Translations under genes and position numbers: made by a program
Notes under the pieces: model-generated
What the model was told of the DNA's origin: nothing
What the model saw: the letters and a program-made list of their open reading frames with translations, nothing else
Databases searched by the model: none
DNA from: Rhizobium sp. BK602
Lineage (GTDB): Bacteria; Pseudomonadota; Alphaproteobacteria; Rhizobiales; Rhizobiaceae
DNA length: 64,000 bases
Direction of reading: 5' to 3'
Assembly (NCBI RefSeq): GCF_014195095.1
Contig: NZ_JACIBC010000003.1
Coordinates: 558,001 to 622,000, forward strand
In this document: piece after piece, positions 17,015-25,474 of the stretch
How positions within the stretch are numbered: position 1 is the first letter of the stretch
Layout of the letters: every line of letters starts with the position of its first letter

Positions 17015-17914
17015 TTGCCGGCCATGGACGCCGCCCCCAGAATCCAGAAGACGCGCCGCATCGACCGCTTCGGTGAAAGGCTGAGGAACCGCCGCGCCTC
17101 ACTGTCGCCAAGCCTGCTCAGCGTCGCCGATTATATCGACCAGCATCGCCACGCCATCCTCGGCAAATCCGCGCTGGAAATCGCCAACGAAACCGGCACA
17201 TCCGACGCGACGGTCATCCGCGCGATCCAGGCGCTGGGCTTCGAGGGACTACTGGACCTCAAGGACACGCTGGAAGCCCATATCGGCGAAACGGATTCGC
17301 CGTCCGAAAAAATGGCGACGACAACGCGCGAGTTGAGCAGCGATGCCGATTCCGCCATCGATTTCGTCATCAACGATCACCGCCACGCGATGGAAGCGCT
17401 TTCCTCGCCATCCAACCGCCAGGGCATGGCCGATGCCATCGCCGTCATCCTCGGCGCGAAACGCATCGGCATTTTCGGCATTGGCGCCTCCGGTGTGCTG
17501 GCGACCTACGCGGCCCGCCTCTTTTCCCGCAACGGCTACCCTTCCTACGCGCTCAACATGACGGGCATAGCGCTTGCCGAGCAGCTCCTCACCATGGAGG
17601 AAGGCGACGCGCTGATCATGATGGCCCACGGGCGGCCGCACCGCGAAGGCATGACCACCATCACCGAGGCACAGCGCCTGGGTATCCCGATCGTCATGCT
17701 GCTGGGACAGGAAGAGACCGTGCTGCGCAAGCATGCGAATGCATCGATCATCATCCCCCGCGCCAAGGTCGAGCATGTCGCCTTGCATGGCCCGACCCTT
17801 GTGTGCCTGGAGGCAATGATGCTGGCGCTGGCGACCGCCGCTCAGGAAACGACCCTGCAATCCCTCGACCGCCTGCTGAACCTGCGCACATCCATCCGCC
17901 CCAGCAAGCGCTGA
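17015..17914 (+). CDS. MurR/RpiR family transcriptional regulator
   Basis: The 299-residue protein has an N-terminal helix-turn-helix (LSVADYIDQHRHAILGKSALEIANETGTSDATVIRAIQALGFEGLLDLKD, residues about 35-85) and a C-terminal SIS domain (AKRIGIFGIGASGVLATYAARLFSRNGYPS, then EGDALIMMAHGRPHREGMTT) that normally senses a phosphosugar or related metabolite. A TTG at 17015 lies four bases after AGGAAGG and fits the ribosome site better than the in-frame ATG at 17024. It precedes the amino-acid-type importer operon on the same strand and probably controls it through the palindrome at 18100-18119. Confidence 0.92.
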   Translation: MPAMDAAPRIQKTRRIDRFGERLRNRRASLSPSLLSVADYIDQHRHAILGKSALEIANETGTSDATVIRAIQALGFEGLLDLKDTLEAHIGETDSPSEKMATTTRELSSDADSAIDFVINDHRHAMEALSSPSNRQGMADAIAVILGAKRIGIFGIGASGVLATYAARLFSRNGYPSYALNMTGIALAEQLLTMEEGDALIMMAHGRPHREGMTTITEAQRLGIPIVMLLGQEETVLRKHANASIIIPRAKVEHVALHGPTLVCLEAMMLALATAAQETTLQSLDRLLNLRTSIRPSKR

Positions 17915-18099
17915 TCGAGCCTATCACATTGACGGAAAAGGATTTCTCCGGAGGAGACGAGCTTGCATGCGACCATAGAATTGACCGCATCGCGAAACGC
18001 CGGATCAATACGACGAATATTCTGGTGATGATTGCGGGAAAGAGAGTTGTTCTCTTAAAATCCATATATTATGTGGGTAATTCATTTCACAAAGCCGCA

Positions 18100-18119
18100 A
18101 GAAATAGCATGCTATTTCT
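18100..18119. promoter_or_regulatory. Perfect 20-bp palindrome, probable RpiR operator
   Basis: AGAAATAGCATGCTATTTCT is a perfect 20-bp palindrome 55 bp upstream of the binding-protein gene. The half-site GAAAT resembles operator half-sites reported for RpiR-family regulators, and an RpiR gene is immediately upstream. The AT-rich tract at 18057-18073 just before it probably carries the promoter. Confidence 0.7.
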
Positions 18120-18174
18120 CGCCCGCCCCTGTCCCTCTCTCTAGTTTCCGCGCCGACTAAGGAGTTTTGAACCC

Positions 18175-19017
18175 ATGAACTTTGCCAAGCGAACTTCGAC
18201 AGCCCTTTTTGCTGCCGCCCTTTCCGTCGGTGCGCTTTTCAGCACGATGGCCCATGCCGATGCCACGCTCGACCGCATCAAGGGACGCGGCGCGCTCACC
18301 GTCGGCGTTATCCTGTCCGGCGCGCCCTTCGGCTATATCGATCCGACGAACCAGGAGCAGAAGGGATACAATGTCGACCTAGCCAAGGCGCTGGCCGACA
18401 AGCTCGGCGTCAAGCTGGAAACGGTGACGGTAACTCCGCCGAACCGCGTGCAGTTCCTGCAGCAGGGCAAGGTGGATATCCTGATCGCCAACATGCAATA
18501 CACCGAGGAACGCGCCAAGATCCTCGATTACGTACCGACGCCTTACGATCGCAGCGGCGGCGCCGCCGTCGGCCGCAAGGACAGCGGCCTGAAGGACTGG
18601 AGCGACCTGAAGGGTAAGCCGGTCTGCATTTCCCAGGGCTCGAACTACGCCCAGCCGCTTGCGGAACAATACGGCGCGGAAGTGAAGGGGCTGCCGAGCC
18701 AGCCGGAATCGCTGCTGGCGCTGCAGGGCGGCAATTGCGTCGCCGCCGTGCATGTCGGCGCTACCCTCGGCCTGCTGCTGCAGGATCGCCCGGAAGAATG
18801 GAAGGACTATACCATCCTCTTCCCGACCGAACTGATCCCGTCCGATTCGGTGATCTGGCTGCGCAAGGGCGAAAGCGACACCAGCGCCGCGCTCGACAAG
18901 ATCGTTCGCGAGCTGCATGCCAGCGGCAAGCTCCTCGACTATGCGAAGGCCAACCGGCTGCTCAACACCGCCTATCTCGAGGAAGAGCACAAGAAGCTCC
19001 AGACCGAGGGCAAGTGA
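18175..19017 (+). CDS. Amino-acid-type ABC transporter substrate-binding protein
   Basis: This 280-residue protein has a signal peptide (to about residue 28, ...STMAHA) and the family-3 solute-binding pattern: LDRIKGRGALTVGVILSGAPFGYIDP, KGYNVDLAKALADKLGVKLETVTVTPPNRVQFLQQGKVDILIANMQYTEER and a mid-protein LKGKPVCISQGSNY. AAGGAG precedes the ATG. It is the first gene of an operon with two permeases, an ATPase, an MmgE/PrpD protein and a monooxygenase. By analogy with B. subtilis YxeM it may bind a modified amino acid such as an S-substituted cysteine; this is inferred from gene content. Confidence 0.9.
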   Translation: MNFAKRTSTALFAAALSVGALFSTMAHADATLDRIKGRGALTVGVILSGAPFGYIDPTNQEQKGYNVDLAKALADKLGVKLETVTVTPPNRVQFLQQGKVDILIANMQYTEERAKILDYVPTPYDRSGGAAVGRKDSGLKDWSDLKGKPVCISQGSNYAQPLAEQYGAEVKGLPSQPESLLALQGGNCVAAVHVGATLGLLLQDRPEEWKDYTILFPTELIPSDSVIWLRKGESDTSAALDKIVRELHASGKLLDYAKANRLLNTAYLEEEHKKLQTEGK

Positions 19018-19046
19018 CGCTATTCGTCGCTTGAAGGAAGGCGAGC

Positions 19047-19796
19047 ATGGAGAATTCTCTTCTTCAGGCCTTCATAGACTGGACGGGCAAGATCGGGCTC
19101 CATTACGAGTTCCTTGCCAGCGGTTATGAGGCACAGATCTGGCGTGGTGGTTTCATCACCACGCTTTATCTCATCGTGCTGTTGATTCCGGTCAGCCTCG
19201 TGTTCGGCCTGATCTTCGCGGCCATGCTGACTTCCAGCCGCAGACTGGTATCCGTGCCTGTCCGTGCATTGATTGAGATCACCCGCAATACGCCGACGCT
19301 GGTGCAGCTGATGTTCAGCTTCCTCGTGCTGAACACACTCGTCTCCAACATGCTGGGGGGAGCGCAGCACAATCCGCTCACGCCCTTTTTCTGGGTCGTG
19401 GCCGTGGTCGGCCTGCATGTCGCCGCCCTGCATGCCGACGCCATTCGCGCCGGCATCGAGGCCGTACCGGACCAGACGGTGGAGGCGGCCCGCGCCATCG
19501 GCTTCAACCGCCTGCAGATCCTGCGCTTCGTATCCGTACCGCTGGCGATCCGCGCCTCGCTGCCGGCGATCGTCAACAATCTGATCAATCTGGTGAAGCT
19601 GACCACCGTCGGCAATGCGATCGCGGTCAGCGAGATCACCTATGCCTCGATCATGGTCTGGACGCAGCGCGACAATGTCGTCGAGCTGATGATCGTCATC
19701 CTTCTGTTCTTCAGCGCCATCAACCTGGCCGTCGCCCGCATCGGCCATTGGGTCGAAAAGCGCCTGGCGGTGCCTGGATTCGGGGTGGGATCATGA
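19047..19796 (+). CDS. Amino-acid ABC transporter permease (HisM/GlnP type)
   Basis: The 249-residue permease starts after an AAGGAAGG ribosome site. It contains the polar-amino-acid permease pattern RGFITTLYLIVLLIPVSLVF-like first helices, ALIEITRNTPTLVQLMFSF, HADAIRAGIEAVPDQTVEAARAIGFNRLQILRFVSVPLAIR (the EAA coupling loop) and NLINLVKLTTVGNAIAVSEI. About five membrane helices are expected. It overlaps the second permease by four bases, so the two are translationally coupled and form the heterodimeric channel. Confidence 0.92.
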   Translation: MENSLLQAFIDWTGKIGLHYEFLASGYEAQIWRGGFITTLYLIVLLIPVSLVFGLIFAAMLTSSRRLVSVPVRALIEITRNTPTLVQLMFSFLVLNTLVSNMLGGAQHNPLTPFFWVVAVVGLHVAALHADAIRAGIEAVPDQTVEAARAIGFNRLQILRFVSVPLAIRASLPAIVNNLINLVKLTTVGNAIAVSEITYASIMVWTQRDNVVELMIVILLFFSAINLAVARIGHWVEKRLAVPGFGVGS

Positions 19797-20566
19797 TCGG
19801 TACAAAAAACCTTCCCGCCCAGGTACATAACCGGCTGCCCTGGCTGTTCGCCGCGCTGGTCGCTCTGGCCGTCATCTGGCTGCTGGCCGACCTGTCATTG
19901 CTCAAGGTGCTGGTCGAATGGCTGCCTTATCTCGGCAGCGGCTTCCTGATGAACATCCTGATCAGCCTGCTCGCCATGACGGGCGGCACGATGGTCGGCG
20001 TCATCTTCGGCATTCTGGAGCTCGCGCCACTGAAGATCGTCCGCTACCCTGTCGTCTTTTATGTGCAAGTGTTCCGCAATGCGCCGCATCTGGTGCTGAT
20101 CTTCGCCACCACCTACATCTTTCCCTTCGAAGTCGTCGTGTTCGGCCATTACCTGCCCTTCCCCGACTGGCTGAAGGCAGTGATCGGGCTTGCCATTCCG
20201 GCCAGCGCCTATGTGGCCGAAATCACGCGCGGCGCCATCCAGTCGATCCCCACCACGCAGTGGGAAGCCGCCAAGGGACTTGGTTTTTCAAGGCTGCAGG
20301 CCCTGCGCTGGATCATCCTGCCACAATGCGCCCGTCGTTCTCTGCCGCCCTGGATGAACCTCTTTTCCTCCATCACCATGGGGACCGCGCTCGCCTCGCT
20401 GGTCGGCGTTCACGAACTGCTGCATGCCGCCACCGACGCCAGCACCGCCGTTCGCCGGCTCGATTTCACCGTGCTTGCCTATGTCGTCGTCATGACGGCC
20501 TTCTTCGTTCTTTGCTATCCTATTTCCAGCCTGACGCGCCGCCTCGAGCGTCGCCTGAAAGCATGA
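19793..20566 (+). CDS. Amino-acid ABC transporter permease (HisM/GlnP type)
   Basis: This 257-residue permease begins at the ATG overlapping the previous stop (ATGA). It carries GFLMNILISLLAMTGGTMVGVIFG, VQVFRNAPHLVLIFATTYIFPFEVV, the EAA loop AYVAEITRGAIQSIPTTQWEAAKGLGFSRLQALRWIILPQCAR and LFSSITMGTALASLVGVHELL. It is the partner of the upstream permease. A longer in-frame extension to 19748 lies inside that gene and is not needed. Confidence 0.92.
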   Translation: MIGTKNLPAQVHNRLPWLFAALVALAVIWLLADLSLLKVLVEWLPYLGSGFLMNILISLLAMTGGTMVGVIFGILELAPLKIVRYPVVFYVQVFRNAPHLVLIFATTYIFPFEVVVFGHYLPFPDWLKAVIGLAIPASAYVAEITRGAIQSIPTTQWEAAKGLGFSRLQALRWIILPQCARRSLPPWMNLFSSITMGTALASLVGVHELLHAATDASTAVRRLDFTVLAYVVVMTAFFVLCYPISSLTRRLERRLKA

Positions 20567-20576
20567 GGAGCTGGGC

Positions 20577-21365
20577 ATGAGCCAAGCTGCGACCAATCTG
20601 ATTGTCGAACTCGCCGACGTGCACCTGTCCTTCGGTCCCACCGAGGTCCTGAAGGGCATCGATCTACAGGTGGAGCGGGGACAAACCGTCTCGATCATCG
20701 GCCCGTCCGGATCGGGCAAGTCGACCATCCTGCGCTGCATCAACGCGCTGGTGACGCCGCAATCCGGCCGCATCACCGTCAACGGCGCCCGTGTCGACCA
20801 GATGACCAGCGAAGCCGAGCGCATCAAGCTGCGGCAGAAGATCGGCATCGTCTTCCAGCAGTATAATCTCTTCCCGCACCTGACGGTCATCGACAACATC
20901 ACGCTGGCACCGACCCGCATTCTCGGCATCGGTCGGGCGGAAGCCGAGCGTCACGCGAAGGACCTCCTGGCACGCGTGCGCCTCTCCGAAAAGGCGCAGA
21001 TGTATCCGGGCCAGCTTTCTGGCGGCCAGCAGCAGCGCGTGGCGATTGCCCGCGCGCTTGCCATGAAACCCGACCTCGTCCTGTTTGACGAGGTAACCTC
21101 CGCGCTTGATCCCGAAACCGTCGGTGAGGTGCTCGCCGTCATCCGCGATCTCGTCAAGGAGGGTATGACGAGCATTCTCGTGACGCATGAAATGCGTTTT
21201 GCCGAGGAAATCAGCGACGTCGTCGTCTTCACCGAAAACGGCCTCATCGTCGACAAGGGCGCGCCGGAGGCTATCTTCCAGAAATCCGCAAACCCACGCA
21301 TCCGCCGCTTCGTCAACGGGCTGGCGGGCGCGCGCAGCTCGCTGGAGGATGGCGAGGGCATCTGA
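20577..21365 (+). CDS. Amino-acid ABC transporter ATP-binding protein (GlnQ/HisP type)
   Basis: The 262-residue ATPase shows Walker A GPSGSGKST near residue 43, Q-loop VFQQYNLFPHLTV, signature LSGGQQQR, Walker B LVLFDEVTSALDPE and the switch His VTHEMRFAEEI. The SALDPE form is characteristic of polar amino acid importers. GAGGAGC precedes the ATG. It completes the four-part importer with the two permeases and binding protein and corresponds to YxeO in the B. subtilis operon it resembles. Confidence 0.94.
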   Translation: MSQAATNLIVELADVHLSFGPTEVLKGIDLQVERGQTVSIIGPSGSGKSTILRCINALVTPQSGRITVNGARVDQMTSEAERIKLRQKIGIVFQQYNLFPHLTVIDNITLAPTRILGIGRAEAERHAKDLLARVRLSEKAQMYPGQLSGGQQQRVAIARALAMKPDLVLFDEVTSALDPETVGEVLAVIRDLVKEGMTSILVTHEMRFAEEISDVVVFTENGLIVDKGAPEAIFQKSANPRIRRFVNGLAGARSSLEDGEGI

Positions 21366-21376
21366 AGGGATCGATC

Positions 21377-22717
21377 ATGGACAGGACCTTTCCGCTCACC
21401 ACCGCCTTTGCCGAGGCCATCATTTCCTCCGAGCCTCTGAAGGACGAAGCCGCCGTTCAGGCGGCCCGCACCGCGATCATCGATTGGCTGGCTTGCGCCT
21501 TCGGCGGCGCGCTCGACCGGACGACGCTCATCCTTCTGGAGCAGCTATCTCCCGGCAGTGGCAATGCGGTGATCATCGGACAGGAACGCCGCACCGATGC
21601 CTTGACGGCCGCGCTGGTCAACGGCCATGCCGGACATGTGCTCGACTATGATGACGTGCATTCCAGCGTGCGTGGCCATCCGACGACGGTGGTCGTTCCG
21701 GTGCTGCTGGCACTTGCCGCGGACGTGCAGATGTCCGCCGAGCAGTTGATCGCTGGCTATATCGTCGGGCTCGAGGCCATGGCCCGCCTCGGCCTGTCGC
21801 TCGGCATGAAGCATTACGAGAACGGTTTCCACGCGACGGCAACCCTCGGTACGATCGGCGCGGCCGCCGCCGTCGCGCATGTGCTGCGATATTCGGTCGA
21901 GGAAACCGCCGTGGCGCTCGGGCTTGCCGCCACCCATTCCAGCGGATTGCGCCTGCAGTTCGGCCACGACGCCAAGCCCTATCACGCCGGCATGGCGGCG
22001 CGCTCCGGCCTTCTCTCGGCGAGACTCGCCAGAGCCGGTTTTGGCGGCGCCAGGGATTTTCTCGACAATCACATCGGCTTCTTCTCCGCCTTCGCCTTCG
22101 GCGAGGAGCGTCCGCAGGCGGCGGTGGAAAACTGGGGCTCCCCGTGGCAGATCGTCTCGCCTGGTCTGACGCTCAAGGCCTTTCCCTGCTGCACGGCAAG
22201 TCATCCCGTCGCCATGATCGGCCTTCAGCTGCATCAGGAAGGTTTGCGCGCGGATACCATCGAATCCGTGACGTTCACCTTCCCGCCGGGCGGCGATGCC
22301 GCGCTGGTTGTGAGAAACCCGACCACCGGGATCGACGCGCGCTTCAGCCCCGAATATGTCTTCGCCGCCGCCCTCATCGACGGCGTGCTGCGGATCGATC
22401 ATTTCGGCGAGACGCCGGTGCGCGAGGACCTGATGGCCGTTGCCCGCCGCGTAGGGCGCCGCCATGACGAAAGCGCCCCTCGGCTTTCCAATGACCCGAA
22501 GACGCGCTTCGTGATTGCCGAGGTGAGCCTCGCGGGTGGCGACCGGCTGACCCGCGAGTTCAAGGGGCTGCCGGGCCTCAGCGACCCCACCGGCAAATTC
22601 CGTGACGCCACTGGCAACCATCCGGCGGTTTCAGCCGTTCCGGAGCTTGCGCAGACGATGCGGAGCGAGGATGATCTCCATCGCTTCCTCGCCCTGCTCG
22701 GCCAACGTCTGACCTGA
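21377..22717 (+). CDS. MmgE/PrpD family protein
   Basis: This 446-residue protein fits the MmgE/PrpD family in length and content: DWLACAFGGALDRTTLILLEQL, ALVNGHAGHVLDYDDVHSSVRGHPTTVVVPVLLALA near residue 80-115, LQFGHDAKPYHAGMAARSGLLSA, and KAFPCCTASHPVAMIGL. Characterised members are 2-methylcitrate dehydratase (PrpD) and related lyases and isomerases of di- and tricarboxylates. In B. subtilis the paralogue YxeQ sits in the S-(2-succino)cysteine operon. Here it lies between the importer ATPase and an NtaA-family monooxygenase, so it may process the released dicarboxylate or isomerise the substrate. This is inference. Confidence 0.9.
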   Translation: MDRTFPLTTAFAEAIISSEPLKDEAAVQAARTAIIDWLACAFGGALDRTTLILLEQLSPGSGNAVIIGQERRTDALTAALVNGHAGHVLDYDDVHSSVRGHPTTVVVPVLLALAADVQMSAEQLIAGYIVGLEAMARLGLSLGMKHYENGFHATATLGTIGAAAAVAHVLRYSVEETAVALGLAATHSSGLRLQFGHDAKPYHAGMAARSGLLSARLARAGFGGARDFLDNHIGFFSAFAFGEERPQAAVENWGSPWQIVSPGLTLKAFPCCTASHPVAMIGLQLHQEGLRADTIESVTFTFPPGGDAALVVRNPTTGIDARFSPEYVFAAALIDGVLRIDHFGETPVREDLMAVARRVGRRHDESAPRLSNDPKTRFVIAEVSLAGGDRLTREFKGLPGLSDPTGKFRDATGNHPAVSAVPELAQTMRSEDDLHRFLALLGQRLT

Positions 22718-22733
22718 TGCTTTTCCGCAATTC

Positions 22734-22761
22734 CAAGGCATGAAACCCAAGGCATGAAACC
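22734..22761 (+). repeat. Tandem 14-bp duplication at the monooxygenase ribosome site
   Basis: CAAGGCATGAAACC occurs twice head to tail (22734-22747 and 22748-22761), immediately before the ATG at 22762. Each copy supplies an AAGG and an ATG. The result is two mini reading frames: ATG at 22740 stopping at 22755-22757, and ATG at 22754 stopping at 22763-22765, the latter overlapping the real start codon. Confidence 0.85.
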
Positions 22762-24060
22762 ATGAGCAAGACCCGCAAGATCCATCTCGGCCTTTTCCTG
22801 CAGGGAGCCGGCCATCACGTTTCCGGCTGGCGCCATCCGGACGCCGAAGCCGGCAGCGAGAATTTCGACCTGCTGCGCCGCGTGGCGCAGATGGCGGAAG
22901 CGGCCAAGTTCGACATGCTTTTCCTGGCCGACGGCCTGACGAGCGGTGTCGATGCCCACCCCTCGATGATCGCGCGCTTCGAGCCACTGACCTTGCTCGC
23001 CTCGCTTGCCATGGTCACTGAAAAGATCGGCCTCGCCGCCACGGCCTCCACCACCTATGGCGAACCCTATCATCTCGCCCGCGCCTTCGCCTCGATCGAC
23101 CATTTGAGTCATGGACGCGCCGCCTGGAATATCGTCACGACCTCCTATGCGCGCACCGCCGCCAATTTCTCCAAGAGCCATCCGGAGCATGACGAGCGCT
23201 ATGCCGTCGCGGAGGAATTCGTCGACGTCGTGCGCGGCCTCTGGGACAGCTGGGACGACGATGCCTTTCCGAAGGACAAGGAAAGCGGCGTCTATGCCGA
23301 TCCCTCCAAGGTGCATGTGCTCGATCACCAGGGCAAATATTATACGGTCAAGGGCCCACTCAACATTCCCCGCTCGCCGCAGGGACATCCGGTGCTGATC
23401 CAGGCCGGCTCGTCGGGTCCCGGCCAGGACTTGGCGGCGCGTACCGCCGACATCGTCTTTACCGCGCAGCAGAGCCTCGACGAAGCGCAAGCCTTCTACA
23501 AGAGCCTCAAGGGCCGGGTTGCCGGCTTCGGACGCGATCCCGACAGCGTGGCGGTCATGCCGGGTTTCCTGCCCGTCATCGGCAAGACGGCGGCCGAGGC
23601 CCGCGAAAAGCTCGATGTCCTCAATCGCTGGACGGATATCAAGAGCGCCATGCCGCTTCTCGAGGAGCGCATCGGCCATAGCCTCGCCGACTACGATCTC
23701 GACGGCCCGCTGCCGGACCTGCCGATCTCCGACCAGCTGCGCAGCCGCGCCGAACTGCTCACCGAACTGGCACGTCGCGAGAAGCTGACGATCCGCGAGC
23801 TCGCCCTGCGCGTCGCCGCCGGCCGCGGTCATCATATCGTGCTCGGCACGCCAATCGAGATTGCCGAGCGCATGCAGCAATGGTTCGAGAATGGTGCGGC
23901 CGACGGCTTCAACGTCATGCCGCCCTTCTTCCCCGGCGGTCTCGACGACTTCACGCGCGACGTGGTGCCGATCCTGCAGGAAAAGGGCCTCTTCCGCACC
24001 GAATATGAAGGCACGACGCTGCGCGATCATCTGGGCATTCCGCGCCCGGCGCTCGGCTGA
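22762..24060 (+). CDS. NtaA/SnaA/DszA-family flavin monooxygenase
   Basis: The 432-residue protein has the NtaA/SnaA/SoxA/DszA pattern: IHLGLFLQGAGHHVSGWRHPDA, FDMLFLADGL near 50, LASLAMVTEKIGLAATASTTYGEPYHLARAFASIDHLSHGRAAWNIVTT near 75-125, and VLIQAGSSGPGQDLAARTADIVFTAQ near 212. These are FMNH2-dependent enzymes that oxygenate organosulfur or amino-polycarboxylate substrates. In B. subtilis the family member YxeK opens S-(2-succino)cysteine and is encoded with an importer and an MmgE/PrpD protein, as here. No flavin reductase lies in this operon; the one at 4124-5059 or another in the genome could serve. Confidence 0.92.
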   Translation: MSKTRKIHLGLFLQGAGHHVSGWRHPDAEAGSENFDLLRRVAQMAEAAKFDMLFLADGLTSGVDAHPSMIARFEPLTLLASLAMVTEKIGLAATASTTYGEPYHLARAFASIDHLSHGRAAWNIVTTSYARTAANFSKSHPEHDERYAVAEEFVDVVRGLWDSWDDDAFPKDKESGVYADPSKVHVLDHQGKYYTVKGPLNIPRSPQGHPVLIQAGSSGPGQDLAARTADIVFTAQQSLDEAQAFYKSLKGRVAGFGRDPDSVAVMPGFLPVIGKTAAEAREKLDVLNRWTDIKSAMPLLEERIGHSLADYDLDGPLPDLPISDQLRSRAELLTELARREKLTIRELALRVAAGRGHHIVLGTPIEIAERMQQWFENGAADGFNVMPPFFPGGLDDFTRDVVPILQEKGLFRTEYEGTTLRDHLGIPRPALG

Positions 24061-24073
24061 GCGTCAAATGCAA

Positions 24074-24105
24074 AAGACCGGGGCGCCATGAGCGCCACCG
24101 GTCTT
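24074..24105. terminator. Hairpin, first of two tandem terminators
   Basis: AAGACCGG plus GGCGC (24074-24086) pairs with GCGCC, a one-base bulge and CCGGTCTT (24092-24105) around a CATGA loop. It follows the monooxygenase stop by 13 bases and is not followed by a T-run, so it works best together with the next hairpin. Confidence 0.7.
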
Positions 24106-24123
24106 CATCATCGATAGACTGAG

Positions 24124-24156
24124 AAAGTCCGCCTTCGTCAGCGAAGGCGGACTTTT
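24124..24156. terminator. Bidirectional Rho-independent terminator
   Basis: A perfect 14-bp stem AAAGTCCGCCTTCG (24124-24137) and CGAAGGCGGACTTT (24142-24155) with a TCAG loop lies between the convergent monooxygenase and MFS genes. A T-run ends the plus-strand arm and an A-run opens it, so it can stop transcription from both sides. Confidence 0.92.
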
Positions 24157-24166
24157 CCGCTCTACA

Positions 24167-25474
24167 TCAGACCCGAGCCGGGTCTCTGCCGTTCAGATCC
24201 TGCGCGGCCGTCACGCGGGCGACGATCCGGCCGACAAACAGCACCAGTATCGCGGCGGCGGTCAGGCAGGCGGCCAGGAAGAACATCGGCGCGATCGTGC
24301 TGCCCGTGCTGTCCTTGATCCAGGGCACGACGTTCTGCGCGATGAAGCCGCCGAGATTGCCGATGGAGTTGATCGCCGCAAGGCCGGCGGCCGCACCCGC
24401 GCCCTTGAGGAACCGCGACGGAAGGCTCCAGAAGACCGGCTGCCCGGCAAAAATGCCGGCCGCGGCCACGCAGAGGAAGGCGAACTGTATCGTATGGTTC
24501 GGAATGATGGCCGAGAGCACCAGGCACGCCGCCCCGACCAATGCCGGAATGACGATATAGGGCGTCTTCGAGGATGCCTTGTCCGCCATGGACGGCACCA
24601 CATAGAGGGCGATGGCGACCAGGGCCCAGGGAATGATGTTGATGAAGCCGTTGGTGGTGTTGCTGACGCCAAAGCTCTTGACGATGGTCGGAAGCCAGTA
24701 GCTGAGCCCATAGGCAGCCAGCGGAAAGCCGACATAGCACAGCGCCATCAAGAGAACGCGCGGATTGACCAATGCCCGAAAACCGTCCGATGAATGCTGT
24801 TCCATGCCTTCATTTTCGGTCGCAAGACGCTGCTTGAGCCAGGCCTTTTCCTCCGGCTTGAGAAAATTCGCCTTTTCCGGCAGGTCGGACAGATAGAAGA
24901 ACGTCACGACACCGGCGAGGATGGCGGGAACGCCGGTGATGATGAACACCCACTGCCATCCGGCATGGCCGTAAAGGCCGTCGAGATCCAGCAAGGCGCC
25001 GCCGATGGGCGCCCCGATCGCATTCGCCAAGGCGCTGAAGATCATGAACAACCCGACCATGGTGCCGCGATAGGCACGGGGATACCAGAGCGTCAGAAGA
25101 TAGAGAACACCCGGAAAGAACCCCGCCTCGCAGGCGCCGAGCAGGAAGCGCAGGATATAGAACATGGTCGGATTCTGCGTATAGGCCAAGGCGACCGTGA
25201 CGGCGCCCCAGGAAACCAGAATACGCGCGAACCACTTGCTCGCACCGAACCTGTCGAGGAGCAGGTTGCTCGGAACCTCGAACAGGAAATAGCCGATGAA
25301 GAAGAGCGATGCGCCCAGACCATAGGCATATTCACTCATGCCCAGCGCGTCCACCATCTGCAGCTTGGCGTAGCTGACATTCTGACGATCGATATAGGCG
25401 ATCAGATAAAGGACACCCAGAAAAGGCATAAGCCGCCAAGTGATCTTGGAGATAAGCTGCTTTTCATCCACCAC
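24167..25474 (-). CDS. MFS transporter, anion:cation symporter family
   Basis: This 435-residue transporter has about 12 membrane helices and ACS-family signatures: RLMPFLGVLYLIAYIDRQNVSYAKLQM at 12-40, FFIGYFLFEVPSNLLLDRFGASKWFARILVSWG near 56-90, and LLGACEAGFFPGVLYLLTLWYPRAYRG near 115-145. Members bring in organic anions such as tartrate, phthalate, hexuronates and other carboxylates. It starts at a GTG (25474) seven bases after AGGAGG; a second GTG follows directly. It stands alone and converges on the yxe-like operon; whether it serves that pathway is unknown. Confidence 0.92.
   Translation of the reverse strand: MVDEKQLISKITWRLMPFLGVLYLIAYIDRQNVSYAKLQMVDALGMSEYAYGLGASLFFIGYFLFEVPSNLLLDRFGASKWFARILVSWGAVTVALAYTQNPTMFYILRFLLGACEAGFFPGVLYLLTLWYPRAYRGTMVGLFMIFSALANAIGAPIGGALLDLDGLYGHAGWQWVFIITGVPAILAGVVTFFYLSDLPEKANFLKPEEKAWLKQRLATENEGMEQHSSDGFRALVNPRVLLMALCYVGFPLAAYGLSYWLPTIVKSFGVSNTTNGFINIIPWALVAIALYVVPSMADKASSKTPYIVIPALVGAACLVLSAIIPNHTIQFAFLCVAAAGIFAGQPVFWSLPSRFLKGAGAAAGLAAINSIGNLGGFIAQNVVPWIKDSTGSTIAPMFFLAACLTAAAILVLFVGRIVARVTAAQDLNGRDPARV

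Noticed and set aside
22399..24030. 543-codon minus-strand open frame opposite the NtaA-family monooxygenase
   Set aside because: No recognisable motif; the plus strand has a complete, conserved monooxygenase and the frame runs over the end of the MmgE/PrpD gene.
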